Source of the DNA: Bombyx mori
Taxonomy: Eukaryota > Arthropoda > Insecta > Lepidoptera > Bombycidae
Direction: 5' to 3'
DNA length: 64,000 nucleotides
Assembly: GCF_030269925.1 (NCBI RefSeq)
Contig: NC_085108.1
Span: 6,634,001 to 6,698,000, forward strand
Both the position numbers and the translations under genes were made by a program. How positions within the stretch are numbered: the first letter of the stretch is position 1; each line of letters starts with the position of its first letter. The notes below the pieces were generated by a model. The model was given only the letters and a program-made list of their open reading frames with translations. It was not told the origin of the DNA and ran no database searches. Shown piece by piece: positions 11,124 to 21,119 of the stretch.

Positions 11124-12360
11124 TTTTTTTTTTTTTTTTTTTTTCCTACCTAAGCTGATAGCCCTAGCGGCTATTTCAGCGTAGCCTTAACTTTAGTAGG
11201 TGAGCTCACGGGGCTCAAACCTGACGATGTTGCTAACACGAACCCTAGCAAGAGTCGTGCTTCGCAGAATCTACCACCGGATCGGAAACGCGACCCACTG
11301 AGAAGATCCGGCGAGAAACTCAGTGGGCTGTGTCTGAGAGTTAATTTACTCGTCGAGCCCTTCGTCGCAAGCGACGGGTTCGACGAGAACGGTGACCGGT
11401 GCTTGAAGTACCTAAAAGCACCGTTAGTGGATCAGGAGGATCCGAGATGACGTGTTTAGGGCGACGTCGACTGCTTTCCATTCTGTCCGCAGGATCGGGA
11501 ATGTAGTTACCGGCGGCCACGATGAGAGGGTTCTCGTGTCGTGCCGCTTTATCGAAGTGGCGCATGGACGCCGACTGCAGATACTTACTGATGGACTCTA
11601 AGTCCAGGTCGTCATGGAGGTCGACGTTCCTGACGAACCACGGGGCTCCGACGGCTATCCTGCAAAAACGGGATTGAATAATTTGAAAGGATTTTAAGTG
11701 TATGCGGGCCGCGTGAGCGAACACTACACTTGCATAGGTCATGACGGGGCGTATGCAAGTTTTGTAGAGTGTCACCTTATTTCTAAGGGACATTTTACTT
11801 CGCCTACATATCATCGGGTAGAGACGTCCTAGGATGAAGGCGGCACGATCGCGTACCGTCTTGATGTGGGGGCGGAATGTCATCCTACTGTCGAGGGTGA
11901 CGCCTAAATATTTGACCTTCGGGGCCCACGGTATGGGCTGGTCGTACATCGTGATTGGGCGAACGGCGGGGGCGGGGGTGTTGACGCGCCTAGTCGGGAG
12001 AGGGATGCTCAGCGTGGTGTTCGGAGGGCGACCCCTTTTGAAGAGCACCGCTGTGCTTTTCGTGGGGTTAATGTCGATGCGCCACTTCCGGAACCACTGT
12101 CCCATGGTGGTAGCTGCGGTCTGAAGTCGTCGATGAAGCAACGCCTTCTTCCTACACGAGTAGTAGATGGCGGTGTCATCGGCGAAGAGCGCCAGATGGG
12201 TCTCCGGAGACCGGGGTATATCGTTGATATACAAACTGAATAGTAACGGGGAGAGGGCGGAGCCTTGCGGGACTCCGGCTGTGACGTGACGGGGCCGGGA
12301 ACGCGTTCCCTCGACTCGATATCGGAACGAACGGTTCGACAAGTAGTCTCGTATGATGAG
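11124..12360 (-). mobile_element. Jockey-type LINE lineage A, 5'-truncated
   Basis: The oligo-T at 11124-11144 is the A-tail. The 3' UTR spans about 11145-11340, and the reverse-transcriptase reading frame extends from 11341 to the truncation at 12360. It is flanked by the direct repeat TAATATATTA (11114-11123 and 12361-12370). Confidence 0.88.
11341..12360 (-). pseudogene. Truncated Jockey-type LINE reverse transcriptase
   Basis: An open frame of about 340 residues continues past the first in-frame start candidate to the truncation point (upstream residues read LLIIRDYLSNRSF). It holds the RT motifs GVPQGSALSPLLFSLYIND and FADDTAIYY, where FADD is the catalytic aspartate box. A thumb-like region and a basic C-terminus ending RRARRVN follow. 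The endonuclease, the N-terminal RT and ORF1 are absent, so it cannot act alone. The frame has no internal stop, so the insertion is young. Confidence 0.85.
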
Positions 12361-12368
12361 TAATATAT

Positions 12369-12637
12369 TATTAGAGGCGACTCCCTCTTAAGTCAAAGTC
12401 TATGGGCGGAGCCCTTGACGACGAGCACTCACGTGGACTCGTGACGTCATCTGAAGGGGCAACTCGTCATCTGGAGGGGCAACCGACCGACCAGCGGGGA
12501 CATCACGCCACCTCGGATCACTTTTGCTAGCAGCACGCGCAGCGTTCACTTGTCTTAGATTTAATATTCTGTGTCGATCGTTCCTACCCACCTTTGTATT
12601 TTTTTTATTTATTTAAATTATTAAGCCGTTGCTAAAA
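12369..12637 (+). repeat. Left LTR-like direct repeat (269 bp)
   Basis: By my reading it differs from the right copy at two positions (12414 region and the first CATCTGAAGG), about 99% identity, so the insertion is recent. A T-rich block and ATTTAAATTATTAAG lie near the right end. Confidence 0.82.
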
Positions 12638-12646
12638 TCAGAAGTG

Positions 12647-12668
12647 GGATAGGGCTTGTGCCCTATCC
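12647..12668 (+). repeat. Perfect hairpin next to the left LTR
   Basis: Arms GGATAGGGC and GCCCTATCC (9 bp, no mismatch) with loop TTGT, ten bases inside the left direct repeat. In LTR elements this is where the primer-binding site, packaging or dimerisation signals lie. Function inferred from position only. Confidence 0.6.
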
Positions 12669-12839
12669 GCTTTTGGGTTATCCTGGCGTACAGTTTGTTT
12701 TTAAAATTTGCATTAAATTAACAACGTAATGACCGATATACGTGTAACTGGAAGCAGGGTAGGAGGACGCTCGCATTCGCCGAATTTTCGAGACCAATTA
12801 GGAATAATATTGGCGCGTTTAATTGCTTAAAACTCAAAT

Positions 12840-13925
12840 GTGAACGTTGCGCGTGAGTCGAGCCCGCTAGGGTCGCAGATAGAAGACGCACGTCCCTCGA
12901 CCGCGGACGGTGGTGGCGCCGGACCCGTGGTGGCGTTGGGAATCACATCACCGCCGCCGTCAGAGTCCCGCGCGTACGACGCTACAGACAGGATCATCGG
13001 AGCATTAAGTGCACTGTCCAAAGTAAGGTCGAACCATTTTTATATTTCTAATTTTGACCCCAGCGTTAATGATATCGATTCTTGGTGCGAAGTAGATTTT
13101 TTTTTTGTCGGATACCCTCTTATGAAATGTAATAAATCACCAAGTAACTAGCTCAACGACTTTATCACAACCGACCTTACGGTCTATTTTTATTGACGCG
13201 ATAGAACATGCTCGAGACTGAATGCTCAGTTTCGATGGGTGGAAATAACATTCGAAGGGTTCAAAATGTTACTAGTCGGCACACTCCATCAATACGTCAA
13301 TTAGACAACAGTCGGACTGTCCAGGTCGGTGATCATGCAAACGGGACGCCGTGTTGTTCCATCGCCATGTCGATTGTACCCGCGTTTGAGAATAGATGTA
13401 AAATAGTTCCACCACGCGTTGTGACAATAAAAAGGCAACTACCACATCAGCACGGATGTTAACCGAATCCATTAGATTCGTAAATTCAGATCGAGCTCAT
13501 GGTTACTTTATTTCTAAGTTTTACCCTGCCGTGCAATACATAGACACATTATGTAAGGAAGTAGAATGGGCTAGATCCTTAACTGGGAAGGCACTGAGTA
13601 CTTGTCACGAGTTTTGGGCTGTCTTAAGAGTGATGAGCGTACTTGGTTACAAGTGTGATTGTCTAGTGACCGGACGTGGGGTAACTTTGTAAAAGACTTT
13701 AAGCCGTTGGGTCCGCAAAAGTTAGACTATGCCAATATTCTTTATAATGCTATGCAATTAGCATCAGATTGCTTTGCATCATACGTCGAGTGGGCCAGGA
13801 GATCGTTGCTCTGTATTAAGATGGTCAGAGGTCTGACTGACAAACTCGGAACTTTAATAATGATACGGGGCATAATGGGCCCTCTGGTTGACTCGCGAAC
13901 GCTAGTCTACAGATTCAAGATTTGA
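12840..13925 (+). pseudogene. Decayed gag-like region of the LTR element
   Basis: Three short frames (12840-13151, 13456-13692, 13659-13925) in different phases carry fragments that look like an insect LTR-retrotransposon Gag. Examples are FYISNFDPSVNDIDSWCE in the first and, in the last, a stretch with LDYANILYNAMQLASDCF and LTDKLGTLIMIRGIMGPLV. A diverged second version of the first motif (YFISKFYPAVQYIDTLCKE) follows at about 13500, so part of the region may be duplicated. Stops and frameshifts make it non-functional. No zinc knuckle is seen. Confidence 0.5.
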
Positions 13926-14032
13926 TTTAATTTTTGGTGGAGGTCAGGTTAGGCCGAGTCCTCGTAGGGTTCAGGCACTAGTTGAGACACCAGTGACGCG
14001 TAATGTCAAACATTCTTGGGGTTGACTGCATG

Positions 14033-14517
14033 CTTCCAGAGATTTACGTGGTAACATAGTTCACGTAGATGTTGTAACGTGGTAACATAGTTCACGCAGA
14101 GATTTACGTGGTAACATAGTTCACGTAGATGTTGTAACGTGGTAACATAGTTCACGCAGAGATTTACGTGGTAACATAGTTCACGTAGATGTTGTACCGT
14201 GGTAACATAGTTCACGCAGAGATTTACGTGGTAACATAGTTCACGAAGAGATTTACGTGGTAACATAGTTCACGTAGATGTTGTAACGTGGTAACATAGT
14301 TCACGCAGAGATTTACGTGGTAACATAGTTCACGTAGATGTTGTAACGTGGTAACATAGTTCACGCAGAGATTTACGTGGTAACATAGTTCACGTAGATG
14401 TTGTACCGTGGTAACATAGTTCACGTATATGTTGTGACGTGGTAACAAAGTTCACGTATATGTTATGACGTGGTAACAAAGTTCACGTAAAGGTGTGACG
14501 TGGTAACGCAGTTCACG
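14033..14517 (+). repeat. Tandem array of 16 ~30-bp palindromic units in a higher-order pattern
   Basis: The core GTGGTAACATAGTTCAC occurs 16 times with changes toward the right end. Two alternating linkers (AGATGTTGTAAC and AGAGATTTAC) give a 60-bp dimer. A block of about 210 bp (14041-14250) is repeated at about 14251-14460, because each third dimer carries the variant GTTGTACC. Each core is an imperfect inverted repeat (CGTG..AAC/GTT..CACG). Diverged hairpin-like units continue to about 14620. It lies within the LTR element. Confidence 0.88.
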
Positions 14518-14880
14518 TTACGAGTGTATTAGCTTGACATGTTAACTTGGCCATGTCAACCAGACTTTACTCTCACAGTATATTATACACCCGATATGGT
14601 AACAGTGCCGTGTCGTCAGTACATCTAACGTAACTCAACAAGGCCTACTATACATGAACACACTGAAATGTGATGTAAAATGCTCACAAAAACTACTAAC
14701 TTTTACTAATGGTTCATGGTACCAAAATCATTATTGTAATGCAAACAATCTATTTCTATGACGATATCATAGAACACCCCGATAGCAACGCTGTGCACAC
14801 AGTGAGTCCTGCATCGTCAGAGATTGAAGACGGTCATGACATCGAGGTGAACGTGGACGTCCACCAGTCAGGAGAGGCCG

Positions 14881-15149
14881 TATTAGAGGCGACTCCCTCT
14901 TAAGTCAAAGTCTATGGGCGGAGCCATTGACGACGAGCACTCACGTGGACTCGTGACGTCATCTGGAGGGGCAACTCGTCATCTGGAGGGGCAACCGACC
15001 GACCAGCGGGGACATCACGCCACCTCGGATCACTTTTGCTAGCAGCACGCGCAGCGTTCACTTGTCTTAGATTTAATATTCTGTGTCGATCGTTCCTACC
15101 CACCTTTGTATTTTTTTTATTTATTTAAATTATTAAGCCGTTGCTAAAA
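14881..15149 (+). repeat. Right LTR-like direct repeat (269 bp)
   Basis: Near-identical to 12369-12637. A small upstream frame (14709-14903) runs into it, and a purine-rich tract ends at the boundary. Confidence 0.82.
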
Positions 15150-15163
15150 ATATAGATACTATA

Positions 15164-15482
15164 CTAAGGCGTCGCGGCCCAAAGGATAAGACATCTGGTG
15201 CGTTCGTATCGAGCGATGCGACAGTGCCTGGGTTCGAATTACGCTGAGAGCTTACTACTAATTTTTTTAATTAACATAACCCCTTTAAAAATGTTCGTGA
15301 ATAACTTCTGTGATAAAGGATTAATGTCGTGTAGTAAAAATTAAATTTATAAAAATATGATTCCCCATTCGAGACGTTATAGACCTCGAGTTTCAAGATA
15401 CGCGGCTGGTATTAACGTTGTTATTGACTGCGGGCTTAACGTAACCTAACACCAGGTTTGCTGCGAGCTTGTTCACTCTTCT
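15164..15482 (+). mobile_element. Old, diverged Bm1-like SINE
   Basis: The head GGCGTCGCGGCCCAAAGGAT and the B-box-like GGGTTCGAATT are recognisable. The body retains GTAATGTCGTGTAGT-like and CTAACACCAGGTTTGCTG blocks among many substitutions and a deletion. It abuts the nested element stack. Confidence 0.6.
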
Positions 15483-15523
15483 GGTGGGGAGGATCGCTCA
15501 GTCTGGCGTCTTCGGTCAGCATC

Positions 15524-15714
15524 CTTTTTTCTACCTACGCTGATAGCCTTGAGAGGCTATATCAGCGTTGCCCTAGCGTGTAGGTGAGCTCTTGTGGCTT
15601 AAGCCGGAGGTGTTGCTAACACTGGTCGTAGAAAGAGCAGTGCTTCGCAGAATCTACCACTGGTTCGGAAACGCGACCCACAGAGAAGATCCGGCGAGAA
15701 ACTCAGTGGGCTTT
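15524..15714 (-). mobile_element. Jockey-type LINE lineage A, 3' UTR tail
   Basis: Oligo-T at 15525-15530, then CTACCTACGCTGATAGCC and the rest of the lineage A 3' UTR, ending at the AAACTCAGTGGG end. No coding part. Confidence 0.8.
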
Positions 15715-17609
15715 CAGAAGACCAGGTGGCCCTATAAAAAAGAAGAATGAAATAAATAGCGCAGATACCGTTATAAAAACTTGATAATCTATAATGAAGT
15801 CCCTGAGGAATTTCGCGAGAACGTTATCAATATCGTTAAATGAAAATACATAATTACGTATAATTGTGAATAATCGTCTCGGAGACCGTCCGAACTCGAT
15901 AATAACTTCTCTTTTTAAAACAAAACTTAATAAATTACAAAGTTATTTCTCTTAACTAGAAGCCGCATTAAACGCGCGGCCATTTTATTTTGCATTTAAA
16001 AAAAAAATTGACAACATAATTACATTGCTCGCTCCATAAACGTTCAAACTTCACACCGAATTCACCTTTACGCTTAAAGGCATACGGGAAAAATTTCTAT
16101 GGCAATAAATCTTTAACATTTTCACACGTTGACACTTGCCTTTATTCCCTTTAGTGGTTTACCAAATTAAATTTACCGTTGAAAGGCTGTATCGTTGCTT
16201 TAAACAGAGGACGTAAGGTTGAAAATTCTATAGATTAAAATTTTCAAATTGTTTTTTTCGTATAATAATGCTGGACGCAGGTGAAATGAAATAATTTAGT
16301 GACAATTAAATTCGCGCGGTAATCAGCCGTGCGGCGGCCATATTGGTTTCCGTAATGGCGGAATATAGCAGTTAAAAAACTATTTTTTAAACGTTTTTAT
16401 TTATTATTGGATACTGATATCTTTGTAACTTGCCCTGGAAAAGCTCGATCTTGGAATAGTTATAGTCAAACATTACATCATAATCGATATTAATTACTAT
16501 TTCTTCTCGAAATAAAGACGGAAGATTTGGATTCTTTTACATAAAATAAATAGTACATTTATATTTTAATAGTACATGTCTCTCTCTTATTTCATTAGGT
16601 GAAAATCACATTTCGTTGGGATAAAAAATTCATCAAAACCAATATGGTAATCAAAAAGCACTTTATTTTAAATATAGAGTAGACTTCAAAAGTGCATGGA
16701 TAATATTCATGTACATAGTACAGTAAAATATCCTATGAATCTATTACCAACGCCATCTGTTAATGAAACCTGTTGTTAATATCACATAATATTAGTTGAA
16801 TTTACTCATCAGTCAGTGTATCTCAATACAGACAGCATACATTTTATATTCTTTAAATATGATATATTTACGATTTTGAAGTGGATATGTATGGATGTTC
16901 CACTATCTTGAATGGCTTTTAGTAAAACAGAATAAACAAACAGCGCCATCTTGTTTTTTTTAATTACTTAAGTTACAAATTTGTCTACACGAGCTTATCA
17001 GCTTCAATAGCATTGTTGGACAGTGACTGAATTTATTTCAATCGACAAATAAAAACATATTTCATTATAAGGTAAATACTCTTTAATCATAGACTTATGA
17101 AAACCACAGATTATATAGAAATGTTTTGACAACTACCCGCGTTGAGATCAAAAAAAGCTGTGACCAATTTTTTAATTTGTTAAAAAAAACTCCTATTTAA
17201 CGCTTCAAACCGATAAATACGTTGAAATTATATTATAAATTAATAGATTTTTAAATGATTTCGAACAAAAAGTCCATATCTATTTTAATAAAATTAAAAA
17301 GCTAATTTTATCGATTCTCTTCGCGAATAAGATTTTTTGTTTGCTTTTAGAGTTTAATAGCTTTGCATTAGCCATGTCAACTATTTCACCAATTTTTTTA
17401 AGTCGGTAAATGAGAAAGCATAATTTACCCATTACCTAGAGCACTAATGAATTCTGACTTGGAGGATGGTACAAACACCACATTTGAGACATCGACCTCA
17501 AGATTAGTTTGGGTATGAGCGCTGATAATCAGCTAACACTAGGCGGATACGCGATTGATCAATTAAAGCCACGAAAAAAAAAGCAGGGTAGTCGTGAAAC
17601 AAGCAAAAA
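15715..17609. other. Repeat-poor intronic block with three GGCCAT/GCCGCCAT-type motifs
   Basis: No gene and few recognisable repeats. Motifs resembling Pho/YY1 sites lie at 15977-15987 (CGGCCATTTTA), 16335-16344 (CGGCCATATT) and 16354-16361 (reverse strand CCGCCATT). AT-rich elsewhere. Candidate regulatory DNA of engrailed; this is inference from position and motif only. Confidence 0.35.
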
Positions 17610-17750
17610 ACATTGGTACAGACTTTTTGGCGGCAACGCGAAGAGTGAAGTTGTGTGATTTGTTTTATTTTGTCTATTTAGTGTTTCTTCAGGTTTAAAT
17701 GTGTAATAACGGTGGTTTATTAACTGTTTAATATCTGTGAAAGTACACAA

Positions 17751-17828
17751 ATGTGGGAAAATGAAACAAAGCCGCTGGACGTAACTTCTCGGGATCGTCC
17801 AAAAAGTCCACTGAAAAAATCTCAGTAA
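17751..17828 (+). CDS. Conserved 25-codon ORF of the internally deleted retroposon
   Basis: The frame starts MWENETKPLDVTSRD and ends LKKSQ. The second copy (34225-34302, minus strand) encodes the same peptide with one replacement (R to P). It is probably the start of ORF1 or of a fused ORF of a parent RTE-type LINE, cut by the internal deletion. The stop codon sits inside the adjacent hairpin. Whether it is translated is unknown. Confidence 0.4.
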   Translation: MWENETKPLDVTSRDRPKSPLKKSQ

Positions 17829-17851
17829 ATGACCACCATTTTACTGAGATT
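17818..17851 (+). repeat. Hairpin in the internally deleted retroposon
   Basis: Arms AATCTCAGTAAA and TTTACTGAGATT (12 bp) around TGACCACCAT. It is preserved in the second copy (34202-34235). Confidence 0.7.
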
Positions 17852-17915
17852 ACATTTCATCCCATATCATCTAATCTCATTTCATTTAATTTCATCCCAG
17901 TTGATTAATGTCTCA

Positions 17916-18149
17916 TAACCGAAATAATAGGAAAGGACTGGCAAACGATTGGCAAGGACAGAGATCAGTGGAAAGGACTGGAGGAGGCCTTCACCCGAGG
18001 AGGGGTCCATATCCAATAACAAAACTTAACTCGTACTAACATTCAGACAATATGCATTAATAACTAACTAAACACTAACAAATAAATACCACATTTCAAA
18101 TGAAAGTTCAGGATAAGGAAATACAGGCTTTTTTATTTTTATTTATTCA
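17916..18149 (+). mobile_element. LINE 3' tail inserted in the retroposon
   Basis: It encodes the end of an RTE-like reverse transcriptase (QWKGLEEAFTRGG-type C-terminus), then ~150 bp of 3' UTR. The duplication TGATTAATGTCTCA/TGATTAATGCCTCA flanks it. A reverse-oriented relative lies at 58480-58625. Confidence 0.65.
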
Positions 18150-18566
18150 TGATTAATGCCTCAAATTAATCATCTTCATTTCATCTCATCTCATTTCACT
18201 GATTTTTCATAAAAATAAGGATATACAAATTAAAGTAAGACTTGACCTAAAGGTCTTAGTTACCAGGTCATAAAATCTCTTAAAAAAAAAAAACATTGGC
18301 ACAGAATGTTTAGTGACGTCACCCACAATGTGAGAGCGCGCTCGTGATCGCATTTACATTGCTCGCTCGCTTAGCAAAAAATTAAATTCATCGACTAATT
18401 ATGATATCGTTAATTACCCGTTGTTGTTACACATGTCGGGATTTTAGCCATTAACGCTAAGTTACACGTGTTTTTGTTAGCACGGAACAACTGTATCGTA
18501 ATCATATCGCGCTAATAAGACTTGAATGGAAGAGGATATTTATTTATTACAAGGAGAACCAACAGC

Positions 18567-18772
18567 CTTTTTTTTCTACCTAAGCTGAGGGCCTTGAGAG
18601 GCTATTACAGCGTAACCTTAACTAGTAGGTGAGCTCATGGGGCTCAAACCTGACGACGTTGCTAACACTGGCCCTAGCAAGAGCCGTGCTTCGCAGAATC
18701 TACCACCGCATCGAAAACGCGACCCACTGAGAAGATCCGACGAGAAACTCAGTGGGCTGTGTCTGAGGGAGC
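18567..18772 (-). mobile_element. Jockey-type LINE lineage A, 3' UTR tail
   Basis: Oligo-T at 18568-18575 followed by the whole lineage A 3' UTR up to GTCTGAGGGA. No coding sequence. Confidence 0.82.
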
Positions 18773-19095
18773 ACATCCAACTTACGTAGTATAATAATAT
18801 AACAAATAATAGAAACGAACAGCCAATAAAAGATCCTCACCAACATAAACAAACTAAAACATTAGAAAAACTAAGAAATAAAAAAACAATCAGCAAGCAA
18901 GAAACAACATAAGCAAAGGAGGAATACACCAGACTAATTTAAATGTACACTTATACAGGGTGTTCCAGAAAGAATGGATAATCCTGAAACACCTCATAGT
19001 AGGAGCTATTTGAACAATAATAGCATGAAATATTAATGAGAATTCGTTCAGAGAGCAATGATAGGAACAAGTCCAAATTCTCCGCCAGTAGGACA

Positions 19096-19215
19096 TTCAA
19101 ACCACAGAGTTTCTCGCTGGATCTGCTCAGTGGGTCGCGATTCCAATCTGGTGGTAGATTAAGCGAAGCACTGCTCTAACTATCTTTATAATATTTTTGT
19201 AACACTCGCCCGTCA
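19096..19215 (+). mobile_element. Jockey-type LINE lineage A, 3' UTR fragment
   Basis: It matches CAGAGTTTCTCGCTGGATCT through GCGAAGCACTGCTC. Both ends are lost and it is diverged. Confidence 0.65.
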
Positions 19216-19352
19216 ATGGATATCAAACAAAATCTACAACATGGCTAATTGGTGTAAAAGCAACAATATGGCCCATCCCACATGGCTAATTGGTGTAAAA
19301 GCAACAATAATCTCACTACCCAATATTGTGTTATAAATAAATTATACGCATC

Positions 19353-19404
19353 TCTCTCTCTCTTTCTCTCTCTCTCTCTTTCTCTCTCCCTCTCTCCCTC
19401 TCTG
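19353..19404 (+). repeat. TC microsatellite
   Basis: Imperfect (TC)n with TTTC and CCCTC interruptions. Confidence 0.95.
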
Positions 19405-19588
19405 ATAGCTTATCGACGTGGAGAATAAACGTTTTTGTCTGGGAATCGAACACACGACACGGTTCATTAACCGTAACAGCTCAATCCAATGATCCGTTAC
19501 ATTTACCAAAAATGGTGTACAGTGAGAAATTCCTACATAAACATATGTAATGAGACTTCTTTACACATAACGCATTGTTTTTTGTTTT

Positions 19589-20060
19589 TTAATACGCTTT
19601 TATTAGCTTCAGACGTATGTATGTTTGTAACGGAATCTTTGAACATGATTTTGAGCCCCTTCAAAACGTCGGATTAACTCGAAATTTGGTATACTTATTA
19701 AGGATCGATGACAATTCAATATTAAAAAAATATATTGGAAAAATTGAAATTCAGCTAAAAAATGATAAATAAAAAAATAGTTTAAAAAACTAACTAAATA
19801 CACTGTAAAATGATTTTATTGTAAAAAAAAAGCGTGGGGTGCATGGTATCGGTAGTTATAAATATTTTATGAACAGATATGAGTAGAACGGCTATTTTAT
19901 AATATCTTGAAATGCACCCCAGGCTTTTTTACAATAAAATAATTTTTTCTTACACTATTTTTAATTCAAATTTATTAAAATTTACTTTCTATATTTTAGT
20001 TGGATTTTCTATAAAAGCGTATTTTGTTAGTTTTTTTTAAACTATTATTTATTTTTGAAT
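19589..20060 (+). mobile_element. Fold-back element family E, copy 2
   Basis: Left end TAATACGCTTTTATTAGC and right arm ending TAAAAGCGTATTTTGTTAG. The centre contains GGGGTGCAT and ATGCACCCC in inverted order. The left inner arm is mostly deleted compared with 53010-53935. No ORF. Confidence 0.72.
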
Positions 20061-20164
20061 AAACTTAAAAGCGTTCGTGTTCTGATGCCGTAGGCGCACC
20101 GTGGACTCGCATCGACAAATATGAGTTCAATTTCTATGCACTTTTCATTTTTGATTATCAAATA

Positions 20165-20300
20165 CCCTGTACAGTGAAGGAATAAAGTCGTGTAATAACA
20201 ATGTACCCGCAAAAATCAGAAATGTTTACTGGTGACTCGTTGTGAGTTAGTGGCGGCAAGGATCAGTATCACCACCCTGATTACTTCTGTCACGTTGACA
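20165..20300 (+). mobile_element. Diverged Bm1-like SINE fragment
   Basis: GTGAAGGAATAAAGTCGTGT and ACCCGCAAAAATCAGAAATG parallel the Bm1 body, with many changes and no tail. Confidence 0.5.
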
Positions 20301-20302
20301 TT

Positions 20303-20450
20303 CCGATCGCGTGGTAGATTCAGCGAAGCACTGCTCTTGCTAGGGCTAGTGTTACCCATTCTCTCAGATTGAGCCCGTGAGCTTACCTACCCGCCCGAGC
20401 GTAACTAGACAGCCTCTTAGGCTACCAGCGATTACTCAAGGGTCTACCAC
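20303..20450 (+). mobile_element. Diverged Jockey-type LINE 3' UTR fragment
   Basis: GTGGTAGATTCAGCGAAGCAC to CTCTTAGGCTACCAGCG follows the lineage A 3' UTR at low similarity. Confidence 0.6.
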
Positions 20451-20514
20451 GAAGCTCTCAAACGTTCTAGAAAGATAGTACTGTTACCGCTGCAGACCAG
20501 ATCGTGGCTTCTTA

Positions 20515-20940
20515 TTGGTGGGATACAGCTGTCCCGACCTTCAAATCGTAAAGCTACACAGCCGATATAGACATGTTGGTGCCAGAATATGCTGGTATTA
20601 TTGGAGTTCCTGCTCATTAAGCTCTGAATTTAGTAGGTTTTACGTACTGGAAGAGCCCGACCGCCACCGGAGTAGAGTTCATCTATACTACCTGGAGCCA
20701 CTGCGGTCATCCACAGTGCGTTTCCAGAGGTCTATTTTGCCACGTACCATCCGGCTATGGAATGAGCTCCCCTCCACGGTGTTTCCCGAGCGCTATGACA
20801 TGTCCTTCTTCAAACGAGGCTTGTGGAGAGTATTAAGTGGTAGGTAGCGGCTTGGCTCTGCCCCTGGCATTGCTGAAGTCCATGGGCGACGGTAACCACT
20901 CACCATCAGGTGGGCCGTGTGCTCGTCTGCCTACAAGGGC
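20515..20940 (+). pseudogene. LINE reverse transcriptase C-terminus with 3' UTR
   Basis: A frame of 110 codons ends at 20847 and contains PRTIRLWNELPSTVFPERYD and KRGLWRVLSGR, typical of the last ~60 residues of a CR1/Jockey-like ORF2 in Lepidoptera. A ~90-bp 3' UTR and an A-rich end follow. The N-terminal part of the frame is not recognised. Related tails lie at 7841-7948 and 59611-59830. Confidence 0.6.
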
Positions 20941-21119
20941 AATAAAAATAAAATATGGATTGGTAAATTCTAGATCAAACAGCTAACCTAACTTTAACAC
21001 TCCAACGGAAAGTTGACGGAAAATCTAAGGGTTCTTGACTGTATCGTTTGACTTCAAGAGCAAAATCGTATTTAATTCCTCGTCATCAATCGAAACACTG
21101 GACGTCTCCTCATCTCTCT

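Larger units (their letters stand above)
12369..15149 (+). mobile_element. Non-autonomous LTR retrotransposon (2.78 kb)
   Basis: Two 269-bp direct repeats (12369-12637 and 14881-15149) enclose 2243 bp. The 4-bp duplication ATAT flanks the whole. A purine-rich stretch (AGGAGAGG) lies just before the right repeat, where a polypurine tract is expected. The interior has decayed gag-like frames and a tandem array but no protease, reverse transcriptase or integrase. The repeat ends (TATTAG...CTAAAA) are not the usual TG...CA. The + strand is the likely coding direction, from the gag-like frames and the polypurine tract. Confidence 0.75.
10928..15156 (-). mobile_element. Helitron-like repeat family A, copy 4, split by a LINE and an LTR element
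   Basis: The Helitron-like sequence runs 10928-11123 and its last few bases reappear at 15150-15156. Removing both insertions restores the family terminus GTATTAATATATAGA followed by T. The CTAG-end half is missing. Order of events: Helitron first, then the LTR element (4-bp duplication ATAT), then the LINE (10-bp duplication TAATATATTA). Confidence 0.82.
17622..18292 (+). mobile_element. Internally deleted RTE-like retroposon (SIDE type), copy 1
   Basis: Starts ACTTTTTGGCGGCAACGCG and ends in an A-run. It is flanked by ACATTGGTACAG (17610-17621) and ACATTGGCACAG (18293-18304). It matches 34018-34430 in reverse along its length, apart from a later insertion at 17916-18149. It keeps a 25-codon ORF and a 12-bp-arm hairpin. 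Lacking a reverse transcriptase, it must be mobilised in trans. Confidence 0.75.

Noticed and set aside
12400..12591. Short minus ORF repeated at 14912-15103
   Set aside because: It lies within the 269-bp direct repeats and duplicates with them; no protein features.
14006..14448. Repetitive minus-strand ORFs (NYVTT/LRELCYHV pattern)
   Set aside because: They merely translate the tandem array; the 60-bp period is divisible by three so stops are avoided.
14033..14517. CRISPR-like array of regular ~30-bp repeats
   Set aside because: Units are contiguous with no unique spacers, inside a eukaryotic LTR element, and form a satellite-like higher-order pattern.
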